This document shows, piece after piece, positions 38,835 through 46,810 of a stretch of DNA of 64,000 nt. The stretch is from CAWDJT01 sp963828705 (GTDB taxonomy: Bacteria; Desulfobacterota; Syntrophobacteria; Syntrophobacterales; Syntrophobacteraceae), in NCBI GenBank assembly GCA_963828705.1, contig CAWHGA010000024.1, forward strand, positions 1 to 64,000, given 5' to 3'. Position 1 is the stretch's first letter. Every line of letters begins with the position of its first letter. The translations under genes were made by a program, and so were the position numbers. The notes under the pieces are model-generated. The model saw only the letters and a program-made list of their open reading frames with translations. It did no database searches and was not told the DNA's origin.

Positions 38835-39554
38835 ATGACCGTCTATCTCTTGTCAGACGCCTTGCGGTTCCCCCGTCCTGAGTTCGCCGACCCTGACGGC
38901 TTGCTGGCAGTGGGCGGGGATTTGTCCCCGGAACGGCTGCTGATGGCCTACCGCATGGGCATATTTCCCTGGTACGCGGACGATACTCCCATTCTGTGGT
39001 GGTCACCGGACCCGCGGCTGGTGCTCTTTCCCGACGAATTGAAAGTCTCCAAGAGCCTGCAACGAGTGATTGCCCGGGGTGTGTTTCAGGTCACGGTGAA
39101 TCATGCTTTTCAAGAAGTGATCGTGCAATGTTCCGAGGTGCGCAAGGGTAGTGCCGCAGGCACCTGGCTGGTCCAGGAAATGATCGATGCGTATTGTGGA
39201 TTGCATCAGGTGGGCTATGCTCATTCGGTGGAAAGCTGGCATGAAGGGACGTTGGTGGGTGGGTTGTACGGCATCGCGCTAGGACGCGTTTTCTACGGGG
39301 AATCCATGTTTACCCTTAAGACCGATGCCTCCAAAGTGGCCCTGGTGCACCTGGTCAGACTGCTGCAAACCATGGGCTATGACCTGATCGATTGTCAGGT
39401 CACAACTCGCCACCTGCAAAGCCTCGGCGCCCGGGAAATCCCCCGTCAGGAATTCCTCTCGCTCCTAGCCATGGCCTTTGATGGCCCAGACCTGCGACCG
39501 TCGGCGGGATGGTTCACCACCTCCCACCTGATGCAGGTCCCAGGCAACCCCTAG
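38835..39554 (+). CDS. aat: leucyl/phenylalanyl-tRNA--protein transferase
   Basis: Aat attaches Leu or Phe from tRNA to N-terminal Lys or Arg, creating primary N-degrons read by ClpS. The family core is clear: FPRPEFADPDGLLAVGGDL, YRMGIFPWYADDTPILWWSPDPR, GTWLVQEMIDAY, SVESWHEGTLVGGLYG, FYGESMF and LIDCQVTTRHLQSLGA. At 239 residues it is normal length. It lies 147 bases after clpA, so maker, reader and unfoldase of the N-degron pathway are grouped in one transcriptional direction. Confidence 0.96.
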   Translation: MTVYLLSDALRFPRPEFADPDGLLAVGGDLSPERLLMAYRMGIFPWYADDTPILWWSPDPRLVLFPDELKVSKSLQRVIARGVFQVTVNHAFQEVIVQCSEVRKGSAAGTWLVQEMIDAYCGLHQVGYAHSVESWHEGTLVGGLYGIALGRVFYGESMFTLKTDASKVALVHLVRLLQTMGYDLIDCQVTTRHLQSLGAREIPRQEFLSLLAMAFDGPDLRPSAGWFTTSHLMQVPGNP

Positions 39555-40069
39555 ATCATGACTATCCTACTAATACTACAACGAGGCTTTGGTTCTCCCT
39601 CTCCCCCGATTCTGAGCTTTACCCACACATAACACCGTGGCTATGGTCCGGACTTGAGTTGAGGGAGGGCGATGAACAGGGTTCGGTGATGTCATCGAGA
39701 CGTTGGGGTCCTCGCCAGATGCTTATGGTTCCTGGTTCCCGGGTGCCTGAAGGGCAAGAGGAAGGGCTTCGGTCGGATAGTGGAAGAGCCAAGCCTCCTG
39801 TCCTTCGGACCCAGGCAACGGTTTGCCTGGGCCACCCGAGCCCTCTTTCCTCGTCACACCCTCGGTGTCAAGTGTGTCCAAAATTCAGCCCTGAGGGAGA
39901 GGGAACCTTAAGTCAACAACCTTAAGTCAACAACATTGAGGGATGGGGGACGCTGGAGCAAGGTTGTTGCGGAAGGAAACGGTTGCCATTTGTGCCACGC
40001 TGTACTATGTATGAAGGGTTTGGGGGGTCCCCCCAAGATACCACGGAAAAACTGTAAGGAGCTCCTGGG
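39555..40069. other. intergenic region upstream of prs
   Basis: 515 bases without a supported gene. It contains a hairpin CCCAGGCAA/TTGCCTGGG (39810-39831, no T run) and a perfect 14-bp tandem duplication (next entry). AAGGAG lies nine bases before prs. Confidence 0.45.
39907..39934 (+). repeat. 14-bp perfect tandem duplication
   Basis: CTTAAGTCAACAAC occurs twice in succession, about 140 bases upstream of prs. It may be a duplicated regulator site or a simple slippage product. Confidence 0.6.
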
Positions 40070-41023
40070 ATGGCTAACTATGGTTTGAAAATCTTTGCCG
40101 GGAACAGCAATCCCGAGCTGGCACAGCAGATCTGCGACTGTTTAGAAATCCCTCTGGGGAGGGCGTTGGTTTCCACCTTCAGCGATGGAGAAATCCGGGT
40201 GGAAATCGCCGAAAACGTGCGCGGCGCCGATGTGTTCGTCATCCAGTCGGGAGCTCACCCGGTCAACGACCATCTCATGGAACTGCTGGTGATGATCGAC
40301 GCCCTCAAGCGTGCCTCAGCACGCCGGATCACTGCGGTCATCCCCTACTACAGCTACGCCCGCCAAGACCGCAAGAACAAGCCACGGGTCCCCATAACCG
40401 CACGTCTGGTGGCCGACCTCATTACCGGCGCCGGTGCCCATCGGGTCCTCACCATGGACCTCCATGCCGGTCAGATTCAAGGCTTCTTCAATATCCCGGT
40501 GGATAATCTCTATGCTTCTCCGGTCCTTCTTCCCTACATCCGCGAGCATTTCGATCATAATTTGGTGATTGTCTCCCCGGATGCCGGCGGTGTTCCCCGG
40601 GCCCGCGCCTATGCCAGCCGCCTCCACGCCGATCTGGCCTTGATCGACAAACGTCGCATCGATGCCAACAAAGCCGAAGCCATGACCATCATCGGCGAAG
40701 TTGCTGGCAAGACCGCCATTGTTCTCGACGACATGGTGGATACCGCTGGCACTCTGGTGGAAGCCGCCCGCACCCTGCTGGAGAAGAATGCCCGCGACGT
40801 CCATGCTTGTGTGACTCACCCGGTACTATCCGGACCGGCCGTGGAACGCATCGAACACAGCCCGCTCAAGAGCCTGGTGGTCACTGACACTCTGCCGTTG
40901 CGCCCGCAGGCCGCCCATTGCCAGAAGATCGATGTGGTTACTGCCTGCCGCCTGTTCTGCCAGGCCATCCGCACCATTCACAATGAAGATTCCATCAGCA
41001 GCCTGTTCGAAATCCTACATTGA
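40070..41023 (+). CDS. prs: ribose-phosphate pyrophosphokinase (PRPP synthetase)
   Basis: It makes PRPP from ribose 5-phosphate and ATP for nucleotide, His and Trp synthesis. Landmarks are IFAGNSNPELAQQI, STFSDGEIRVEI, PYYSYARQDRK (ATP site), the metal-binding LTMDLHAGQIQGFF, VSPDAGG, and the PRPP loop VLDDMVDTAGTL. The 317-residue length is standard. AAGGAG is a good ribosome-binding site. The nucleobase permease begins ten bases after its stop, so the pair forms a salvage-supply operon: the permease brings in a base that phosphoribosyltransferases join to PRPP. Confidence 0.96.
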   Translation: MANYGLKIFAGNSNPELAQQICDCLEIPLGRALVSTFSDGEIRVEIAENVRGADVFVIQSGAHPVNDHLMELLVMIDALKRASARRITAVIPYYSYARQDRKNKPRVPITARLVADLITGAGAHRVLTMDLHAGQIQGFFNIPVDNLYASPVLLPYIREHFDHNLVIVSPDAGGVPRARAYASRLHADLALIDKRRIDANKAEAMTIIGEVAGKTAIVLDDMVDTAGTLVEAARTLLEKNARDVHACVTHPVLSGPAVERIEHSPLKSLVVTDTLPLRPQAAHCQKIDVVTACRLFCQAIRTIHNEDSISSLFEILH

Positions 41024-41033
41024 TGCTTCAACC

Positions 41034-42344
41034 GTGAGCGACAACCAACATCCTGATTTTCTCTACTCCCTCGATGATCGATTGCCATTGTGGCGTGGCT
41101 TGCTCTACGGTCTGCAATGGGCTGCCATCGTCTTCCCGTCGTTGATCATTGCCTGTGCCCTGGCAGGACACGCCCTGGGGCTTCAGGTCGAAGCCCAGGT
41201 CCGGTTCCTGCAACTCACGTTACTGCTATCCGGGGCCTTCTCCGTGATCCAGAGCCTTTGGGGACACCGCTATCCCCTGCTGGAAGGGCCAGCCACGGCG
41301 TTGCTTCTGACTTTTATGGCACTGGCCGAGAGCGGCATTCAGGTTATTCAGGGCGGCCTGATGCTGGGTGGCTTTCTGCTCACCATCGTCGGCGCGTTTC
41401 GCGCCCTTCGGCGGCTTATGCGCTTCTTCACGCCCAACGTGGTGGGGGTGATTCTGTTGCTCATTGCTTTCACGCTCTTGCCCCATTTGTTGCCGCCAAT
41501 CACTGGTGTGAGCCTTCAGCACCCGGCGGGACAATATGTGATATTCACTCTTAGCCTCACCCTGACCCTGGTGATCGCGCTCATGTCACGTTGGCTCAAG
41601 GGTTTCTGGCAAACGGTCGCCATGTTTCTGGGGGTTGTATTGGGAACCGCTGTGTTCGGTTTTCTGGGGCTGGTAGACTGGCGTCCGATGGCGGCCGCAT
41701 CCTGGGTTTCCGGTCCGAATCTGCGGCCGCTGACCTTCCCCAGTTTCCATTGGCCAAGCATGCTGGCATTCGCTCTGGCGTATGTGGCGGTTCTGGTCAA
41801 CAGTGTCGGCAGCATCCAGGGAATCGCTAACGTCACCGATGCCAACCGCCTGCCGACCGCTCTCCACCGCGGCATCATCATCAATGGTCTGGCGGGGATC
41901 GCCTGTGGGCTGGTAGGCATTGTCGGCACGGTAAGCTATAGCATGAGCCCTGGGGTCGTGCTGGTTACCCGAGTGGCAAGCCGCTACGCCATTGCTTTTT
42001 GCGGCGTCATTGTCGCCGGCGCCGCCTTCGTTCCCAAGCTGGCGGCGCTATTCGCCGCCGTCCCCGCCCCAGTAGTGGGGGCAGCCCTGTGTGTCGGTCT
42101 AGGCGGACAGATTGGGGCCGGACTGGCCATCATCAACAGCCAGCAACACCGTTTAAGCGGCCGCGATTACCTGGTGGTCGGCCTACCCATCATCATCGGC
42201 ACGCTGGTGAGCCTGTTGCCACCGGCCTTTTTTACTGGTATGCCCGCGGCCTTTCAGGCGTTTCTCGGTAATGGTCTGATCATGGGCATCTTGTTGGTGC
42301 TTCTCCTCGAACACTTGCTGCTGAGGCGGTCACAAACAGGATAG
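41034..42344 (+). CDS. NCS2-family nucleobase (uracil/xanthine) permease
   Basis: A 436-residue protein with about 12-14 membrane helices, starting GTG right after prs. NCS2 features include the early GHRYPLLEGPATALLLTF segment (related to the family's Q-H region), FFTPNVVGVILLLIAFTLLP, and a mid-protein acidic-residue stretch with NVTDANRLPTALHRGIIINGLAGIACGLVG. These carriers take up uracil, xanthine or urate with protons; the substrate cannot be told from sequence. Some family signature residues are altered, so it is a divergent member. Co-transcription with prs supports a nucleotide-salvage role. Confidence 0.85.
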   Translation: MSDNQHPDFLYSLDDRLPLWRGLLYGLQWAAIVFPSLIIACALAGHALGLQVEAQVRFLQLTLLLSGAFSVIQSLWGHRYPLLEGPATALLLTFMALAESGIQVIQGGLMLGGFLLTIVGAFRALRRLMRFFTPNVVGVILLLIAFTLLPHLLPPITGVSLQHPAGQYVIFTLSLTLTLVIALMSRWLKGFWQTVAMFLGVVLGTAVFGFLGLVDWRPMAAASWVSGPNLRPLTFPSFHWPSMLAFALAYVAVLVNSVGSIQGIANVTDANRLPTALHRGIIINGLAGIACGLVGIVGTVSYSMSPGVVLVTRVASRYAIAFCGVIVAGAAFVPKLAALFAAVPAPVVGAALCVGLGGQIGAGLAIINSQQHRLSGRDYLVVGLPIIIGTLVSLLPPAFFTGMPAAFQAFLGNGLIMGILLVLLLEHLLLRRSQTG

Positions 42345-42399
42345 AAAACAGCTGGTGAGCCAGTGAGCGGGAAAGAGTCACCTGCAAGGAGTGGAGTTT

Positions 42400-42648
42400 A
42401 TGAAATGCATAACCGCGATGAACTGCCCAACAGGTCTTCGTCAGTTTCGAGCCTATTCCGATCCAGCCCGCGATCCGCGTCACCACACCGTAACCGTGGT
42501 GTTCATCGCCCAAACCCAGGTACAGCCCCAAGCTGCCGACGACGCCAAAGAATTGGGCGTCTTTCCGGCAGATCGCCTTCCGACGCCCATTGTATTTGAT
42601 CACGCGCAGATCTTGGCCGATTATCTGGCCAACCGAAATAACTCGTGA
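42400..42648 (+). pseudogene. Nudix hydrolase fragment without the Nudix box
   Basis: From LRQFRAYSDPARDPRHHTVTV onward the sequence follows the C-terminal half of ADP-ribose-pyrophosphatase-like Nudix proteins, including VVFIAQTQ, DDAKELGVFP and IVFDHAQILADYL. The catalytic Nudix box (GX5EX7REUXEEXGU), which should come just before, is absent. Only about 13 unrelated codons precede it (MKCITAMNCPTG), with AAGGAG upstream of the ATG at 42400. The 5' half was evidently deleted, so the product cannot hydrolyse nucleotides. It lies 55 bases after the permease stop. Confidence 0.7.
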
Positions 42649-42656
42649 CAGCTCAC

Positions 42657-42887
42657 CTACTCGTTGGCCTCTCTGAGGCAAACCTCATGGTATTTGCACA
42701 TTGACTGGTCACAGTAGCAACTGGCGCGGGCGAAGCAGTCGAAGTTGCCTTCGCGCAGCTGCTTTCGCCGCACGGTGGGAGTCAGCGTCTCTCGCAGACA
42801 GATGCGGCACAGGCCGTGACTGTAACCTTCTGCCTCCGGATTACCCTCGCCCCAGGTCACTTGACACTTGATACATTGATACTTCAT
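42657..42887 (-). CDS. small Cys-rich metal-binding-like protein
   Basis: A 76-residue protein with CIKC near the N-terminus, CRIC near residue 27, and a C-terminal cluster CFARASCYCDQSMC followed by another Cys (CLRE). That gives at least nine cysteines and a His, enough for two or three zinc or iron-sulfur sites. I do not recognise a named family, although similar small proteins are common in Desulfobacterota. It runs convergent with the Nudix remnant and away from fdhD. Confidence 0.55.
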   Translation of the reverse strand: MKYQCIKCQVTWGEGNPEAEGYSHGLCRICLRETLTPTVRRKQLREGNFDCFARASCYCDQSMCKYHEVCLREANE

Positions 42888-43205
42888 GGCTGTCTATTGC
42901 ACCCCTCTACGAATCGATCATCGCGATTAACGCGGGAAGGTCTCCGTCTTCAGGCAACCCATCGCTGCAACCGTTTCCAGTTCCGCGATTATCGGACCAC
43001 AAGTCCTTCGACAGGCTGCCAGATGCAATCATGGTGCCACTTCCTGGGTTATTTTTGCAAATCCCCATAATAACTTCAGGATTCAGAATGACATCGGCAT
43101 CAGCTCCAGGTTGCTTGACGCCGGCAGGATTCCGCGTTATCAGCAGTCATACGGATGGAGCCTGGTAGATGCTTGGGATTTCGGCAACAAGAGGGCCAAT
43201 GGATC
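42888..43205. other. intergenic, no gene seen
   Basis: 318 bases before fdhD. Short open frames only, with no regulatory motif recognised. Confidence 0.4.
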
Positions 43206-44084
43206 ATGTCCACAATCTTAGATCAAAACGGTATACTTCTGCAGACAGACAGTACTGTCTCAGTGACAGCGCTGATCTGTGACGCCTCTGGCCAAGCTGA
43301 AAGACGTCAGCAAAACCTGATTCGGGAAATGCCGGTTACAATTTTTGTCAATAATCGGGAACTGGTAACGCTTTTGTGCACCGGCCACCACCTCAATGAG
43401 CTGGCGGTGGGTTTCCTGCGGGCGGAAGGTTTCCTGGAATCCCGGGAAGACCTGCTAGACCTGGAGGTCGATACCGACGCCGGTGCGGTGCGGATCACCA
43501 GCCGCCACGACACCTCCCTGCTGGAAAAACTCTGGAACAAACGCACTATCACCTCAGGGTGCGGTAAGGGAACCCAGTTTTATCATAGCGTCGATGCCCT
43601 GCTGGCCGCACCCGTCACCAATGACGACCTGCGCATCACTCCAGCGCAGGCGTGGGAGCGCGTGCAGGACTTGAACCGCCTCAGTCAGACCTACCGACAC
43701 ACCCATGGAGTGCACAACACCGCTCTGGCTGATCCCGAACAGATCCTTCTCTTCCGTGATGACATCGGCCGGCATAACGCCGTGGACATGATCATCGGCC
43801 ATAGCTTTCTCCACGACCTGCCCCTGAGTGACAAGGTCATCATCACCACCGGCCGACTGACTTCGGAGATTCTCATCAAGGCCGCCAAAGTGGGGCTGCC
43901 GCTGCTCATCAGCCGCAACACCGCCACCTCGCTGGCGGTCGAACTGGCCACAGCGCTCAACATCACTCTCGTCGGCTATGTTCGCAACGGCAAGAGCACC
44001 GTCTATAGCGGCCTCCACCGGATGACCTGCCAGGAAAACATGGCATGCAATGGTGCGGCCCCACTGGCATCTTGGCTGAAGTGA
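43206..44084 (+). CDS. fdhD: formate dehydrogenase accessory sulfurtransferase FdhD
   Basis: FdhD carries sulfur from a cysteine desulfurase to the molybdenum cofactor of formate dehydrogenases. The 292-residue protein shows PVTIFVNNRELVTLLCTGHHL, ELAVGFLRAEGF, ITSGCGKGT, HTHGVHNTALAD, FRDDIGRHNAVDMIIG and GRLTSEILIKAAKVGLPLLIS. The redox loop has a single Cys (SGCGKG) rather than the CxxC pair of E. coli FdhD, a variant I recall from anaerobes. The ATG at 43206 fits; an upstream in-frame start at 43155 is less likely. No fdh structural gene is adjacent. Confidence 0.92.
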   Translation: MSTILDQNGILLQTDSTVSVTALICDASGQAERRQQNLIREMPVTIFVNNRELVTLLCTGHHLNELAVGFLRAEGFLESREDLLDLEVDTDAGAVRITSRHDTSLLEKLWNKRTITSGCGKGTQFYHSVDALLAAPVTNDDLRITPAQAWERVQDLNRLSQTYRHTHGVHNTALADPEQILLFRDDIGRHNAVDMIIGHSFLHDLPLSDKVIITTGRLTSEILIKAAKVGLPLLISRNTATSLAVELATALNITLVGYVRNGKSTVYSGLHRMTCQENMACNGAAPLASWLK

Positions 44085-44194
44085 AAATCAGGCAACTTTG
44101 GGCCAACACTCAGGATGGCCTTCCCGGTTTTGCGCCCCACCGCTTAGGTTTTTCACATGGAACGATTTGACTCATATTTCCAGGTGATTGAACT

Positions 44195-44455
44195 TCAGGC
44201 GTTCGACTCATTCTCAACTCGAGAGATGACCCTTTCTTCCATGTCAGCAACAATTAATCTTAAGGCGTCGCTCTCCCCAATGGGACCTGAATCGTTCCAT
44301 CCTCTAAGCATAGCCGCCTTTTTTTTCTCCCGAAACTCATCAATACCGGAAGTCATTGACTCCCATATCATGAGCTTCTGAAGAATATGACGCTCCGGAG
44401 CAGTCAGGTCCGTTGCGGTATCAAACGATTTTCCACTTCTCGTTTCAATGATCAT
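44195..44455 (-). CDS. small conserved-looking hypothetical protein
   Basis: An 86-residue charged protein: MIIETRSGKSFDTATDLTAP, then HILQKLMIWESM and FREKKKAAMLRGWNDSGPIG, ending in an acidic helix (LIVADMEERVISRVEN). It looks helical and cytosolic, without membrane segments or cysteines. The ribosome-binding site is weak. I recall similar short proteins in sulfate reducers but know no function. It is convergent with fdhD. Confidence 0.45.
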   Translation of the reverse strand: MIIETRSGKSFDTATDLTAPERHILQKLMIWESMTSGIDEFREKKKAAMLRGWNDSGPIGESDALRLIVADMEERVISRVENESNA

Positions 44456-44759
44456 ATATTGTCATTTGCAATCTCTGAAAGTTGTGGTTTTGGGAAGCGA
44501 CCCCGATGGGCCTTATTACGGCGCAATTGATCCCAGCCTGGACCGCTGTCATCACCTGCAAGTCAGTTCTTCACACAACCGGGCGTAGATGTCGGCACCC
44601 TCCATGATCCTGGTGATCTTGATCCCCACCCCCCCCTTTTGCCGAACGACCGGAAAGGCCTACCAGCGACCTATCGTTCAACACACCATAGCGACTGGAA
44701 GTCGCGTATTGGAAATACTATTGGGAGCAATTCATAGCGATTCACTTTTCGCCAAACCA
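44456..44759. other. intergenic region with a coding scrap
   Basis: 304 bases downstream of the SGNH operon. The minus strand at 44552-44640 reads GGVGIKITRIMEGADIYARL then CEELTCR and a stop, like the C-terminus of a protein whose body is missing. No terminator hairpin was recognised. Confidence 0.3.
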
Positions 44760-45821
44760 TCAGTTGCTATCCGTCAGAGATGCGCCTGAGTGGCGGAGCG
44801 CTTCGTCCGCCACCATTTTGCTGAACAGCAGGTATCCCGTCCCGGTGAAATGGACGCCATCCCCAGCTCTGATCTTTTTCCATTCCCCCTTCACTTTGAT
44901 ATGATCAGTGAAGTTGCCGCCCTCGTCAGAAAAACGACGGAATGCATCAATGTACACACAGGTTTGGGGAAACTGCTGTGAGGCGTTCCTGATCGCTTCA
45001 TTGACCACCTGCACGCGCCGGGAGAAGTCGGGTTTTTGCATCGGGGGCAAACCCACGACCAGAGTCCTAACGTGCCTTTCCGCCGGAATACGTAAGAACT
45101 CTGAAAACTTGGAACCGTAGAGCCGGCCCCATGCCGGGTTGCCCGGACCGTTGTGGGCGTCATTGGCCCCTAGCACGACCACCACCAGGTCGAACTTCTC
45201 CCTGTCCAGCATCTCTTTGAGTACTCTATTCCAATCATAGGATGCGGGGGAGTCCAAGCCGCTGGAAATCCTCCCCATCTTTCTGGTGATCACTTTGCTG
45301 CGGCCCTCGAAGGCGCTGTCAAGGGTCATTCCCACTCCAACCGCCAAGGAATCCCCCACCACCAAGACGGAAAGGCAGGCTCCAGGAGGTGAATCGGGGC
45401 AGCGCTGGGAGGCGATCATCCGGTCCTGCCGTGCCCATCCCGCTTTCTTCTTGCCTGGCCTGGCGGGAACATACCGCTTGTGCTTTGCGGTCTTGTTCTG
45501 AATCTTCCCAGACTTCCTCACGTTTCGTTGCTTTGGCCCCTGCTTCTTGCCAGCGGCTGTGGCCGCCTTCCGGGCGGAGTTAGTCGAACTGGCCGAATGG
45601 ACCAAACCAGAGCCGGCGTCCGCATCCCCTCGGGCCGCTTTCGCCAAGAGCAAGTACTGAGCCGACTGCCCCCCAAGACTTTCGGCAGCGAGAGCGGGCG
45701 CCGCCAGGCGTTCGACTGGGAAAGCGGAAACAAATCCCATTGGTGTGAGTAACAGGACGAAGGAGATCAGGCCAAGACAAACCAGACACAGTTGTTTACG
45801 CACTTTGGTATTTAAAGACAT
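44760..45821 (-). CDS. SGNH hydrolase-fold protein 1 (basic linker)
   Basis: A 353-residue exported protein with a membrane or signal segment (LCLVCLGLISFVLLLTPMGFV), a Lys/Arg-rich linker of about 50 residues (KKQGPKQRNVRKSG, RYVPARPGKKK), then an SGNH domain: VLVVGDSLAVGVG (block I Ser), SSGLDSPASYDW, VVLGANDAHN (Asn) and DGVHFTGTGY (the Asp-His pair). Such proteins transfer or remove acyl groups on surface glycans. GAGGTG supports the start at 45821. It is the last gene of the MBOAT-SGNH3-SGNH2-SGNH1 series and is separated from SGNH2 by 130 bases. Confidence 0.8.
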   Translation of the reverse strand: MSLNTKVRKQLCLVCLGLISFVLLLTPMGFVSAFPVERLAAPALAAESLGGQSAQYLLLAKAARGDADAGSGLVHSASSTNSARKAATAAGKKQGPKQRNVRKSGKIQNKTAKHKRYVPARPGKKKAGWARQDRMIASQRCPDSPPGACLSVLVVGDSLAVGVGMTLDSAFEGRSKVITRKMGRISSGLDSPASYDWNRVLKEMLDREKFDLVVVVLGANDAHNGPGNPAWGRLYGSKFSEFLRIPAERHVRTLVVGLPPMQKPDFSRRVQVVNEAIRNASQQFPQTCVYIDAFRRFSDEGGNFTDHIKVKGEWKKIRAGDGVHFTGTGYLLFSKMVADEALRHSGASLTDSN

Positions 45822-45951
45822 GGAAAAGCACCTCAGCAGGCATCCATTATGAACTCTCAGGCCTCCTCCACACGGGGTTCGCCCTTCCGGAACACTCAAA
45901 CTCGCATAATATCTTCTCAAAGGCCGGCCGCAGTCGTCAGCCGTCAAGACG

Positions 45952-46722
45952 TCACTCAAGGGGGTAGTGCTTGAGGATGGCGTCGATTGTCACTCTAGCT
46001 AGCAACTGGGAACCGTGGGATGTCAGATGGACGCCGTCTTTGGTCCGTATCATAACAGGTTCGCCAGTCTGCTCATCTTGAAGGTACTGGGCAAATTTAC
46101 CTTCTTTGTCCGCAAGCGTGGACCAGGTGCTCACATACTCACAGCCTGGTTTGCCTCGGCACCAGGACGCGATGGTCCGGTTGATAATCCTCACCTCTCG
46201 GTTAAGCAAGGGATCACCCATGACGGGAGCTCCAACCCAGAAGACCCGCACACCAGGGTTGCTTCGGCGGCAGATTTGGTACAACCGCTGTAACCTCGCC
46301 GTGTACTCGCGGCGCCACGAACCCGTCCCGAAGGCAAGAGAGTAGTTGTCGCTGTTCAGTGGTTTGTTGTCGTTGGTGCCGATCATGATGACCACAATAC
46401 CAGGTTTCCGGCGACTCACCAGCTCTTCGAGGTTCTGCTCCCAGTCGAAGAATTCGGGGCGAGCCAAGCCGCTGGAGACTTTCCCCAGTCTCTGAAACGC
46501 AACGCGATCTGAGTATCTGGAAAAGTGACGCTCGAGTTGCTCACCCAGGGATATGGAGAGAGAATCGCCCACCACGAGCAGTGAATGCCATTGTTTCGGA
46601 ACCGGACGCAATTTGACCGATGTGGGGGGTGGGAGATGATCGATGGAGGAGGGAAACAACAGGCCCCCTAACACCAATACAGAAACCCATATCGCGACGG
46701 CCTTAGGTTTGAAGGAAATCAT
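45952..46722 (-). CDS. SGNH hydrolase-fold protein 2 (short form)
   Basis: A 256-residue protein with an N-terminal hydrophobic anchor (AVAIWVSVLVLGGLLF) and almost no linker. The SGNH blocks are complete: LLVVGDSLSISLG, KVSSGLARPEFFDW, IMIGTNDNKP and KDGVHLTSHGS. GTGSWRREYTARLQRLYQ matches the position of the helix after the Asn block in the sister proteins. The in-frame ATG at 46722 is taken as start; a TTG at 46731 is the alternative. It is the compact paralogue of the three and probably acts at the periplasmic face of the membrane. Confidence 0.8.
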   Translation of the reverse strand: MISFKPKAVAIWVSVLVLGGLLFPSSIDHLPPPTSVKLRPVPKQWHSLLVVGDSLSISLGEQLERHFSRYSDRVAFQRLGKVSSGLARPEFFDWEQNLEELVSRRKPGIVVIMIGTNDNKPLNSDNYSLAFGTGSWRREYTARLQRLYQICRRSNPGVRVFWVGAPVMGDPLLNREVRIINRTIASWCRGKPGCEYVSTWSTLADKEGKFAQYLQDEQTGEPVMIRTKDGVHLTSHGSQLLARVTIDAILKHYPLE

Positions 46723-46810
46723 CGGGCACAACCCTGGGGAAGGGCGCCCGTTTGATGCATAGCCGCCCTTTTAGACCACCATCCGAAAACACCCCTCCTA
46801 TCCATTCGGA

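Noticed and set aside
39810..39831. Terminator after aat
   Set aside because: The hairpin is perfect over nine pairs but is followed by CCACCC rather than a T run, so it is not a rho-independent terminator.
39509..39925. 138-codon plus-strand frame overlapping the 3' end of aat
   Set aside because: Overlaps aat, has low-complexity Pro/Ser content and no ribosome-binding site; probably non-coding.
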